In this document: piece by piece, positions 9,795-17,233 of the stretch
Layout: every line of letters begins with the position of its first letter
Position numbering within the stretch: position 1 is the stretch's first letter
Assembly (NCBI RefSeq): GCF_016793225.1
Contig: NZ_JAEUMN010000169.1
Coordinates: 1-64,000, forward strand
DNA: 64,000 bases
From: Phenylobacterium sp.
Lineage (GTDB): Bacteria > Pseudomonadota > Alphaproteobacteria > Caulobacterales > Caulobacteraceae
Reading direction: 5' to 3'
Translations under genes and position numbers: made by a program
Notes under the pieces: generated by a model
Database searches by the model: none
Seen by the model: the letters and a program-made list of their open reading frames with translations, nothing else
What the model was told of the DNA's origin: nothing

Positions 9795-10369
9795 CGCACA
9801 ATCGTCCCGGTGCGGCGGATCTTCTTCTGCAGCTGCAGCACGCCGTAGACCAGCGCCTCGGCCGTGGGCGGGCACCCGGGCACGTAGATGTCCACCGGCA
9901 CGATCCGGTCGCAGCCCCGCACGGTCGAGTAGCTGAAGTAGTAGTAGCCGCCGCCGTTGGCGCAGCTGCCCATCGAGATCACGTACCGCGGTTCGGGCAT
10001 CTGGTCGTAGACCTTGCGCAGCGCCGGGGCCATCTTGTTCACGAGCGTGCCCGCCACGATCATCACGTCGCTCTGCCGCGGGCTCGCGCGCGGGGCGAAG
10101 CCGTAGCGCTCCAGGTCGTAGCGCGGCATCGAGGCCTGCATCATCTCGACCGCGCAGCAGGCCAGGCCGAACGTCATCCACATCAGCGACCCGGTGCGGG
10201 CCCAGGTGATGAGGTCGTCGACGCCGGCGGTCACGAAGCCCTTGTCGGCGAGACGCTGCGAGACGCCGTCGAAGAACGGGTCGTGCAGCTTCGGGTCGTA
10301 GCCCTCGACGGTCGTCCGGCCCGCGGCGCCCGCGGGAACGCCCGAGCCAGGCGGAACGATCACTCCCAT
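9791..10369 (-). CDS. nuoB: NADH-quinone oxidoreductase subunit B (cluster N2)
   Basis: PSST-type subunit holding cluster N2, the last Fe-S centre before quinone. The start is set at ATG 10369 ([10 protein letters not shown]), giving 192 residues; an upstream in-frame ATG at 10390 would reach further into nuoA. Ligand cysteines lie in [11 protein letters not shown] (adjacent Cys pair), MGSCANGG and [11 protein letters not shown]. It overlaps the end of nuoA by 10 bases. Confidence 0.97.
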   Translation of the reverse strand: MGVIVPPGSGVPAGAAGRTTVEGYDPKLHDPFFDGVSQRLADKGFVTAGVDDLITWARTGSLMWMTFGLACCAVEMMQASMPRYDLERYGFAPRASPRQSDVMIVAGTLVNKMAPALRKVYDQMPEPRYVISMGSCANGGGYYYFSYSTVRGCDRIVPVDIYVPGCPPTAEALVYGVLQLQKKIRRTGTIVR

Positions 10370-10737
10370 TCCAGGGCGCCCTTCTTCCACTCGTAGATGA
10401 AGCCGACGGTCAGGACGCCCAGGAAGGTCATCATCGACCAGAAGGCGTACTTGGCGACGTCGGGCGGTAGGTTCATCAGCGCGACCGCCCAGGGAAACAG
10501 GAACGCCACCTCAAGGTCGAAGATGATGAACAGGATCGAGACCAGGTAGAACCGGACGTCGAACTTCATGCGCGCATCGTCGAAGGCGTTGAAGCCGCAC
10601 TCGTACGACGACAGCTTCTCCGGGTCGGGCGCCTTGGGCGCGAGCACGGTCGCGAAGAGGATGAAGACGATGCCCAGCGCCGCCGCGATCCCCAGGAAGA
10701 TCACGATGGGCAGGTACTCGAGCAGGAAGGCGTTCAC
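10360..10737 (-). CDS. nuoA: NADH-quinone oxidoreductase subunit A
   Basis: First gene of the nuo operon; 125 residues with three membrane helices. The conserved loop [22 protein letters not shown] is present, as is the acidic membrane segment [15 protein letters not shown]. The GTG start at 10737 ([14 protein letters not shown]) fits the family N-terminus and has a GGAG ribosome site about 6 bases upstream. A longer reading from 10896 adds only Arg/Pro-rich sequence that reads through the promoter region. Confidence 0.97.
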   Translation of the reverse strand: MNAFLLEYLPIVIFLGIAAALGIVFILFATVLAPKAPDPEKLSSYECGFNAFDDARMKFDVRFYLVSILFIIFDLEVAFLFPWAVALMNLPPDVAKYAFWSMMTFLGVLTVGFIYEWKKGALEWE

Positions 10738-10765
10738 GTAAGTCTCCGGCGGGAGTCGCGGCGCC

Positions 10766-10794
10766 CTTCTAGACCGTTCGACCGGGTGTTTCAA
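10766..10794 (-). promoter_or_regulatory. Candidate promoter of the nuo operon
   Basis: On the minus strand, TTGAAA and TAGAAG are separated by 17 bases, with the -10-like hexamer ending 28 bases before the nuoA GTG. Spacing and position fit a housekeeping sigma promoter. It is the only good match in the gap between nuoA and tRNA-Asp. No operator was recognised. Confidence 0.5.
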
Positions 10795-10872
10795 ACAGGG
10801 GTTTTGCGCTGCGAAACGCCGCGGCGGGGATGGTCGCGGAAGCGCCGCGCCGACGGGCGCCGCACTCTTCCG

Positions 10873-10901
10873 TTGACACGATTCCGACCCGCCCATATGA
10901 G
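10873..10901 (+). promoter_or_regulatory. Promoter of tRNA-Asp
   Basis: TTGACA (10873-10878) and TATGAG (10896-10901) are separated by exactly 17 bases and end 30 bases before the mature tRNA. The -35 hexamer matches the consensus. This gives a short 5' leader, as expected for a tRNA gene. Confidence 0.7.
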
Positions 10902-10931
10902 AGCCGCCTTCGCATCGCCGGACGGCTTTGC

Positions 10932-11008
<77 letters not shown>

Positions 11009-11097
11009 CGTCCGTGGCGCACCGAACATCCCACATTCGATCGTCGCGACGCCGGCCAGGCTACTCTCGTCGCGAATCGCCCTGCGCCGTTCCACGC

Positions 11098-11130
11098 AAA
11101 AAAAGACCCCCGATCCACGGGGATCGGGGG
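11098..11130 (-). terminator. Intrinsic terminator on the minus strand
   Basis: Read on the minus strand, an uninterrupted G+C-rich stem (CCCCCGATCC / GGATCGGGGG, short loop, 11107-11130) is followed by TC and seven T. The plus-strand reading has no T tract after the stem, so it works for minus-strand transcription only. No convincing protein gene lies upstream of it on that strand, which implies an RNA gene there. Confidence 0.85.
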
Positions 11131-11420
11131 CTTGAAGAGGGCCCGCAGGGCTAGGGACCCGCAGGCTCCCGCCAGAGCGGCCCCGGGGGCGGCCCCCCAG
11201 CCACCCTCCGAAACCGTCGCCGGACGAGTTGGGCTCGCACCGGCGAGCCCGGGGGAAGGTTCCGGCCTTCATGGCGTCCCGTTGGACGCGGCCCTCCTGC
11301 CGAGCCTGCGGGAGCTGGGCGACGGCGCCGGAGGACTGGGGCTTGTGGGCAAAGTGTCGGGTCTGCCCGGCCCCCGATAAGGCCTGAACCCACCGTGAGA
11401 AGACCAGCGATAGCCCTGAA
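11098..11420 (-). ncRNA. Putative structured non-coding RNA of unknown family
   Basis: The minus strand upstream of the terminator shows no credible protein but strong long-range pairing. Bases 11411-11418 pair with 11146-11153 (8 bp). Bases 11318-11334 pair with 11205-11221 (17 positions, one mismatch, two G-U). Bases 11302-11312 pair with 11158-11168 (11 bp perfect). The last two helices interleave, so both could form only as a pseudoknot. Local hairpins lie at 11231-11250 and 11255-11270. The universal core sequences of RNase P RNA are absent, as are a T-arm or CCA of tmRNA, an SRP Alu/S-domain loop and a simple 6S rod. The 5' end is not known; 11420 is a minimum. Confidence 0.5.
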
Positions 11421-11581
11421 TCGACATGGAGCGGTCCCGATCTTTCCCCGAGCAAACGCCGATCTTTCCGGCTTGGTGGCGACGGTTCGCCCCACTAGGT
11501 TAGCGGCGCGTCCGAGTCAGGGCTGTGGCGGGGATCGGCCGGGGGGCCGGCTCCGCGGATAGAACGGGACACAAGAGTTCG

Positions 11582-13156
11582 ATGCAACTGGCCCACGAGG
11601 CTGGCTTTTCCCTGGGTTCCCTGGAAGTGCGGCCGTCGACGCGCGAAGTCATTGCTTCCCACGGCCGCGAGGTCCTGCAACCCCGCGTGATGCAGGTGCT
11701 CGTCATGCTGGCGCAGGCCGACGGCGCGGTGGTCAGCCGGGACGACCTGATCGCCAGATGCTGGGGCGGCCGCGTCGTCGGGGAGGACTCGATCACCCTC
11801 GTGATGGGCAAGCTGCGAAAGCTCGCCACGCGAAGCGGCGGCGCATTCGCCATCGAGACGATCCCCCGGGTCGGCTACCGCCTCACGGTCCCCGACGCCG
11901 CCGAGCCGGTCCGTGTGGCGGCGCGGACGGCGGAGCCGTCGCGGCCCCGGATCGTGGTGCTCGAGTTCACCCACCAGCCCGGCGACGAGGATCAGGCCTG
12001 GTTCGCCGAAGCGCTGGCCGACGAGCTCACGGCCGGGCTCTCCAAGTCGCCACTGCTCGCCGTCACCCCCCGGCAGTCCCTGCTGTATTCGGACGTCGTC
12101 GGCGCGCCGCCCGGCGCGATCTGCACGCGCCTCGGGGTGGACTACGTCCTGGACGGCAAGGTGCGGGCCCTGGGCGGCATGGTCCGGATCTCGGTCGACC
12201 TGATCCAGGGCGCCGACGAGACCAGCGCCTGGTCCGGCCGCTACGATCGGCCGATGGTCGATCTCTTCTCGCTCATGAACGAGATCACCACCTCGATCAT
12301 CGGCACCGTCGAGCCCGCCGTGCTCGAGCGCGAGGAGACGAAGGCGCTCGCCACCCCCGAGCACAGCCTGCAGTTCTGGCGCCTGTTCGTGCAGGGCCGT
12401 CGCGCCTTCTGGCGCTCGACGCCCGAGGACGTGAGGGCGGCGGAAGAGCTTCTCGAGCAGGCCCTCAGGCTCGAGCCCAACGACGTCTCGGCCCTGTCCA
12501 TCCTGGCGCACTGCAAGCTCTACGACGTCTGGAGCGGCACGGCCCGGGAGCCGGCGTCCAACATCGCCGAGGCGCATCGCATCGCCCTCCTCGCCGTCAG
12601 CGCCGGCGCCAACGACGCCTTCGCGCACTTCACGCTGGGCGTGGTGCTGTCCCTCATGGACCGCCTGCCAGAGGCGAAGGCCGAGCAGCGGCGCGCCCTG
12701 GAGCTCAACCCGTACCTCGCCGCAGCCCTGGGCGAGATGGGCCGGCTGCTCGCGTTCGAGGGCGAGTCCGCCGAGGCAATCGCCTATTCGAGCCGGGCGA
12801 TCGCGGCGAGCCCGAACGACCCGCAGGCCTGGCTCTGGTTCCGGGCGAAGGCGCTGGCCCGCTTCGCCGCCGGCGACTACCACGAGGCGGCGCGGGACGC
12901 CGCCGACGCCCGCGCCCGCAAGCCCGAAAGGTTCTCGCTCTGCTATCTTCTTGCGGCCTGCTACAGCGCCGCCGGCCAGGTCGAGCAGGCCCGACGCGCC
13001 CTCGCCGAGGGCGACGCGCTCGCCCGCGAGCAGCATCCCGGCAAGGACGAGGGCTATTCGCTGGAGGCCCTCAGGACGGGCCATCCGTTCGTCAGGCCGC
13101 AAGATAGCGAACGCCTCGTTAAGGCTTTGCAGGCGATCGGCTGGAAAGGCCGCTGA
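11582..13156 (+). CDS. Winged-helix DNA-binding regulator with TPR repeats
   Basis: 524 residues. The N-terminus (about 10-105) is an OmpR/CadC-type winged helix, with VLQPRVMQVLVMLAQADGAVVSRDDLI and the wing motif IETIPRVGYRL. The middle (about 120-250) is a TolB-like alpha/beta domain seen in CadC/adenylate-cyclase-associated regulators. The C-terminal half holds at least four TPR-like helical pairs (for example AEELLEQALRLEPNDVSAL and AKAEQRRALELNPYLAAAL). There is no membrane helix and no receiver domain, so the signal is probably a protein or ligand sensed by the TPR part. The start ATG at 11582 was preferred to 11525 because the winged helix begins there. Target genes are unknown. Confidence 0.85.
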   Translation: MQLAHEAGFSLGSLEVRPSTREVIASHGREVLQPRVMQVLVMLAQADGAVVSRDDLIARCWGGRVVGEDSITLVMGKLRKLATRSGGAFAIETIPRVGYRLTVPDAAEPVRVAARTAEPSRPRIVVLEFTHQPGDEDQAWFAEALADELTAGLSKSPLLAVTPRQSLLYSDVVGAPPGAICTRLGVDYVLDGKVRALGGMVRISVDLIQGADETSAWSGRYDRPMVDLFSLMNEITTSIIGTVEPAVLEREETKALATPEHSLQFWRLFVQGRRAFWRSTPEDVRAAEELLEQALRLEPNDVSALSILAHCKLYDVWSGTAREPASNIAEAHRIALLAVSAGANDAFAHFTLGVVLSLMDRLPEAKAEQRRALELNPYLAAALGEMGRLLAFEGESAEAIAYSSRAIAASPNDPQAWLWFRAKALARFAAGDYHEAARDAADARARKPERFSLCYLLAACYSAAGQVEQARRALAEGDALAREQHPGKDEGYSLEALRTGHPFVRPQDSERLVKALQAIGWKGR

Positions 13157-13287
13157 GCGATCAACTTCTGCCACCTGTCGCGTCAGGATCTGCGAAGTCG
13201 TTCGCATCGCAAGATCTGCGCTTAACCCTAACTCAAGTCATGACCGGCCACTCTCACGATTAAAAGGTGGGGTAAGGTCTCGACAGG

Positions 13288-15480
13288 ATGACGAAGACAT
13301 CCAAGCCGCAGAAGGTGGCTATTCTGGGCGGCGGCATGGGCGGGCTTGCGACCGCGTTCAACCTATCGAACCGGCCGGGCTGGCAGGACGAGTACGAGAT
13401 CACCGTCTACCAACTCGGGTGGCGGCTCGGCGGCAAGTGCGCCTCCTCCCGCGGCGAGAACGCGCGCATCGAAGAGCACGGCATCCACGGCTTCGTCGGC
13501 AGCTACTTCAACGCCATCCCGATGATGCACGAGGTGTACGCCGAGCTGAACCGCCCGGCGGGGATGCCCCTGGCCACGTTCGACCAGGCGTTCCTGCGCT
13601 CGAACTTCGCCATGATGTGGGAGTTCGAGAACGGCGGCCTCAAGCCCTGGCCGACGCGCTTCCCCGAGAACAAGCTCTCGCCGATCGATACGTCGGACTA
13701 CCGGGGTCTCGAGAGCTGCCTCGAGGCGATCTTCTACGAAGTCGAGCAGATGCAGAGCTCGGTCGCGGGCGTGCCCAAGCTCGTCGAGCTCGCCATCTCG
13801 GCGCTTCTGGCCAGGGCGCGGGAGCAGGTGCGCGACATCCCGCTCTCCGCGGGTCCGAACCATCCGCTGGTCGGCGAGATCGAGGCCGCCCGCCGGCTTG
13901 TGCTGGGCTTCGTCGAGACGGTGGACGTCCTGGCGCCCGGCATCGCCGATCACTTCGACGACCTTCGCCATGCGCTGCTGACGCTGGACTTCTACGCGAC
14001 GATGATCATCGGCGCGCTCAAGGACAATGTCGTGGTCAACGGCTTCGACGTGCTCGACGACGAGAACTGGAGCGACTGGCTGATCCGCCACGGAATCCAG
14101 GCGGCGACCCTGAAGTCTCCCGTCGTGATGATCACGGTGAACATCTGCTACCAGAGCCCGAACGGCGACACCTCGCGCGCCGCGCGGATGGCCGCCGGCG
14201 CATTCCTGGACTGGACGCTGCGCACCTGCGCCTACCGCGAGGCCTTCCTCTGGAGCTTCGCCGCCGGGACCGGGGAGACCGTCGTGGCGCCGATGTACGA
14301 GGTGCTGAAGCGTCGCGGCGTGAAGTTCGAGTTCTTCCACAAGGTGGACGCCCTGCGCCTCAGCGCCGACCGTCGCGCCGTCGACGCGGTCGAGTTCACC
14401 CTGCAGGCGACCCTCAAGGACCCCGCGCGGGGCTACGAGCCGCTGATCGAGGTCAAGGGGCTGCCGTCGTGGCCGCACCGGCCCCTCTACCAGCAGCTGA
14501 ACGAAGGCGAGTTCATGCGGGCCCTGCAGCAGGATCTCGAGTCCTACTGGTGTCCGTGGCCGACGGCCGAGTTCCCGCACCTCAAGACGCCCAAGGTGCT
14601 GCGGCGCGGCGCGGACTTCGACCAAGTGGTCTTCGCCATCTCGCTCGGCGCCGCGCCGTTCCTGTGCCGCGAGCTGATCGACGAAAGCCCCCGCTGGCGC
14701 GACATGGTCGCTCACATCCCGACCGTGCAGACTCAGGCGATGCAGATCTGGCTTTCCAAGGACCTCTACGAACTGGGCTGGTCCGAGAAGCTGGACCCGG
14801 CCAAGAACGAAATCCCGATCAGCGGCACCTACTTCTGCCCGCCCAACGGCAACGCCGAGTACCACGACCTGATCAAGTACGAGGACTGGCCGGCGAACAA
14901 CCGACCCAAGGCGCTCTGGTACTTCTGCGGCCTGATGCCCGACTACGAGCCGATGCCGCCCTTTTCCGACCACGAGTACCCGGCGCGCCAGGCGCAGCGG
15001 GTCAAGGCCCAGTGCATTCAGTACCTGCAGACCTCGATCGGCACGATGCTGCCCAACGCCACCGTGCGGGCCAACAACCCGATCGGCGACCCGATGGGGC
15101 TCGACTTCGACCTGCTGGTCGACACCCGCGACGTCGACGCCCAGGGTGTCCAGCGCTTCGACAGTCAGTTCTGGCGCGCCAACATCGACCCCACCGAGCG
15201 GTACGTGACGACGCCGCCCGGGAGCGTGAAGTACCGCCTGGAGGCCTGGGGATCGGGCTTCGAGAACCTCACCCTCGCCGGGGACTGGATCTACACCGGG
15301 CTCAACGTCGGCAGCTTCGAGGGCGCGGCCATGAGCGGCAAGCTCGCCAGCTACGCCGTCGCCGGCTACCCGGCCCTGGACACGGTGATCGGCTATCCCA
15401 CGCAGCCGCGCCCGGCGGACGCGAACAGCACGCCCGCGCCCTGCTCGCGCCAGCTCCCACGCCTGCGCCTGGTGGGCTGA
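13288..15480 (+). CDS. Large FAD/NAD(P)-binding oxidoreductase (phytoene-desaturase-like superfamily)
   Basis: 730 residues. An N-terminal dinucleotide-binding fold is clear: VAILGGGMGGLATAFNLS, then the second Arg/Gly motif YQLGWRLGGKCASS. The C-terminal flavin motif LAGDWIYTGLNVGSFEGAAMSG matches the amine-oxidase/phytoene-desaturase class. It is about 200 residues longer than typical desaturases. The early motif RIEEHGIHGFVGSYFNAIPMM is characteristic of a poorly studied branch. No carotenoid genes are nearby. Substrate is unknown, and the gene appears to stand alone, 131 bases after the regulator. Confidence 0.8.
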   Translation: MTKTSKPQKVAILGGGMGGLATAFNLSNRPGWQDEYEITVYQLGWRLGGKCASSRGENARIEEHGIHGFVGSYFNAIPMMHEVYAELNRPAGMPLATFDQAFLRSNFAMMWEFENGGLKPWPTRFPENKLSPIDTSDYRGLESCLEAIFYEVEQMQSSVAGVPKLVELAISALLARAREQVRDIPLSAGPNHPLVGEIEAARRLVLGFVETVDVLAPGIADHFDDLRHALLTLDFYATMIIGALKDNVVVNGFDVLDDENWSDWLIRHGIQAATLKSPVVMITVNICYQSPNGDTSRAARMAAGAFLDWTLRTCAYREAFLWSFAAGTGETVVAPMYEVLKRRGVKFEFFHKVDALRLSADRRAVDAVEFTLQATLKDPARGYEPLIEVKGLPSWPHRPLYQQLNEGEFMRALQQDLESYWCPWPTAEFPHLKTPKVLRRGADFDQVVFAISLGAAPFLCRELIDESPRWRDMVAHIPTVQTQAMQIWLSKDLYELGWSEKLDPAKNEIPISGTYFCPPNGNAEYHDLIKYEDWPANNRPKALWYFCGLMPDYEPMPPFSDHEYPARQAQRVKAQCIQYLQTSIGTMLPNATVRANNPIGDPMGLDFDLLVDTRDVDAQGVQRFDSQFWRANIDPTERYVTTPPGSVKYRLEAWGSGFENLTLAGDWIYTGLNVGSFEGAAMSGKLASYAVAGYPALDTVIGYPTQPRPADANSTPAPCSRQLPRLRLVG

Positions 15481-15489
15481 CGCCGGTCC

Positions 15490-16017
15490 CTACCCCTCGC
15501 GCACAGGGGTCAAGGCCGTATCGACCATGATCTCGGCGGAGATCTCCTCAAGGGCGGCCTGCACGTCGGCCGCCCCGACGCCTGGCGGCAGCCGCAGCCG
15601 GGCCTCCAGGTGGAAGAGCACGCCGCCGGCGTGGGGCTCCGCGCTCAGGCGCGTGTCGAAGGCCTCGATGTTGACCTCGAGCCCGGCCAGCACGGCGGTC
15701 ACCTGCCGGACGATGCCCGGCCGGTCCTGGCCCACCAGGCTCAACAGCAGCGCCTCGCCGCCCTCGCCGCCCCCGGCAGGGACCGCAGGCGCGATCCGCA
15801 CCTCCAGCCCACGCGCGTCCACCGACGCCACCGCCTCGCGCAGCGCGTCGGTCCGGTCCTCGGCCAGCTCGACGAGAACCGAACCCACGTAGAGGCCGCC
15901 CAGGCGGCTCAGGTGGCTCTCCAGCCAGTTGCCGCCCGCGGACAGCACGGCCTGCGCAAGGGCCTCCGTAAGTCCAGGCCGGTCGCTGCCGCTTACGTTC
16001 AGGATCACCGACACCAT
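15490..16017 (-). CDS. Tandem ACT-domain protein (GcvR-like)
   Basis: 175 residues with two ACT domains. The first starts SVILNVSGSDRPGLTEALAQAV and the second LLLSLVGQDRPGIVRQVTAVLAGLEVNI, both with the DRPG turn that commonly binds amino acids. This layout matches GcvR-type regulators of glycine cleavage and related proteins. The start is ATG 16017, which overlaps the stop of the decayed amidohydrolase reading frame (TGATG); the reading frame extends 6 codons further upstream without support. Ligand and target are unknown. Confidence 0.8.
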   Translation of the reverse strand: MVSVILNVSGSDRPGLTEALAQAVLSAGGNWLESHLSRLGGLYVGSVLVELAEDRTDALREAVASVDARGLEVRIAPAVPAGGGEGGEALLLSLVGQDRPGIVRQVTAVLAGLEVNIEAFDTRLSAEPHAGGVLFHLEARLRLPPGVGAADVQAALEEISAEIMVDTALTPVREG

Positions 16018-16240
16018 CAGCGCTTGCCCTCCCACCAGTACGCGGCGCGCCTGCGCTCGCCGGTCACCACTTCGTCCATCGTCATCGGGTCATACAGGCG
16101 CCCGCCAAGCATCACGCGATGCACCTTCTCGCTGTTGCGGATATCTGCGGTCGGGTCGGCGTCGAGCACCACCAGGTCGGCGAGCTTGCCGCCGCGCCCC
16201 ATCCCGTGGCCGCCAGCGCCAGGAACACCGATACTCTCAT
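16017..16240 (-). pseudogene. Amidohydrolase with internal deletion (signal peptide joined out of frame to C-terminus)
   Basis: From ATG 16240 the minus strand encodes a signal-peptide-like start, MRVSVFLALAATG. It then continues out of frame over sequence whose other frame encodes the typical end of an exported amidohydrolase: GKLADLVVLDADP, then IRNSEKVHRVMLGGRLYDP, ending YWWEGKR and stopping at 16017. About 350 or more residues, including all metal-binding histidines, are missing, and the two remnants are in different frames. The simplest reading is a large internal deletion. The residual stop still couples to the ACT gene. Confidence 0.75.
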
Positions 16241-16379
16241 GCCGCGTCCTCGTCCTGGCGACGCCTCGAGCGCGCCACCCATGTCCTCAGCCCTGCGTAT
16301 CGCCCGCGCCCGTGCGAAGGAAGCCCGGCGTTCGAACCGGGGCTTTGCGGACCCCGCGGCAACCCGGTACCCCTCGGGC

Positions 16380-17219
16380 ATGTCCGAGCTCGCCATGCCC
16401 ATCGAGGTCCTCCGCTTCCAGAGCGGCGACGTTGAGATCACTGCGGATGTCGCCGGGCCGGCAGACGGGGCCCCGGTGATCCTGCTGCATGGCGGAGGGC
16501 AGACGCGCGGCGCCTGGGGCGGCGCCTTGGCCGAGGGCGCGCGGCGGGGCTTCCGCATGATCAGCGCCGACCTGCGCGGCCATGGAGAGAGCGGCTGGTC
16601 GCCGGGCGCGGACTACGGCATGGCCGCCCACGCCGGGGATATCCGGGCGATCGCCGCCGCATTGCCGCGGGCGCCCTTCCTGGTCGGCGCCTCGCTGGGC
16701 GGCATGGCGAGCCTTTGCTACGCGGCGCTTCAGCACCCCCTGGCGGGACTGGTGATGGTGGACATCGCGCCCACGGTGAACACCGCCGGCACGGACCGTA
16801 TCCTGGCCTTCATGCACAGCGCCCCCGAGGGCTTCGCCAGCGTCGAGGAAGCCGCCGACGCGGTGGCCGCCTATCTGCCGCACCGCAAGCGGCCGAAGGA
16901 CACCTCGGGCCTCCTGCGGAACCTGCGCCTGCGGGACGGGCGCTACTTCTGGCACTGGGATCCGCGCATGTTCCGTGAGGACCGCCCCGCGCGCGACGTC
17001 GAGGGGCTGCGCGATGCGGCGCGGCGGCTGACGACGCCCACGCTGCTGGTCCGCGGCCGCCTCTCCGATGTGCTGTCTCAGGAAGGGGTCGACGACTTCC
17101 TGCAACTGGTCCCGCATGCCGAGTACGCCGACATCGCGGGCGCCGACCACATGGTCGCCGGCGACCGCAACGACGCCTTCAACGCCGCCGTGTTCGCTTT
17201 CCTCGAGCGACATCGCTGA
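16380..17219 (+). CDS. Alpha/beta hydrolase
   Basis: 279 residues. It has the oxyanion-hole motif LLHGGGQTRGAW, the nucleophile elbow GASLGGM, an acid region near LLVRGRLSDVLS, and the late histidine in GADHMVAGD. This completes a Ser-Asp-His triad of the alpha/beta hydrolase fold. A cap region rich in Arg and Trp lies between. The start is ATG 16380 (MSELAMPIEVLRF); ATG 16395 is an alternative and an upstream reading adds only low-complexity residues. Substrate is unknown. Confidence 0.85.
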   Translation: MSELAMPIEVLRFQSGDVEITADVAGPADGAPVILLHGGGQTRGAWGGALAEGARRGFRMISADLRGHGESGWSPGADYGMAAHAGDIRAIAAALPRAPFLVGASLGGMASLCYAALQHPLAGLVMVDIAPTVNTAGTDRILAFMHSAPEGFASVEEAADAVAAYLPHRKRPKDTSGLLRNLRLRDGRYFWHWDPRMFREDRPARDVEGLRDAARRLTTPTLLVRGRLSDVLSQEGVDDFLQLVPHAEYADIAGADHMVAGDRNDAFNAAVFAFLERHR

Positions 17220-17233
17220 ACGGACGCGGCCGG

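Noticed and set aside
11107-11460. RNase P RNA on the minus strand
   Set aside because: A stretch near 11450 (GGGGAAAGATCGGGACC) resembles the GAGGAAAGTCCGGGC core, and the crossing helices recall RNase P. However, the matching 3' core (ACAGAA...GGCTTA) and the other universal bases are absent.
11107-11460. tmRNA (permuted two-piece form)
   Set aside because: No T-arm sequence, no CCA end and no tag reading frame of the Caulobacter type were found on either strand.
11151-11495. 114-codon and 152-codon minus-strand frames
   Set aside because: One reads through the intrinsic terminator, and both are Arg/Gly/Pro-rich without any family feature.
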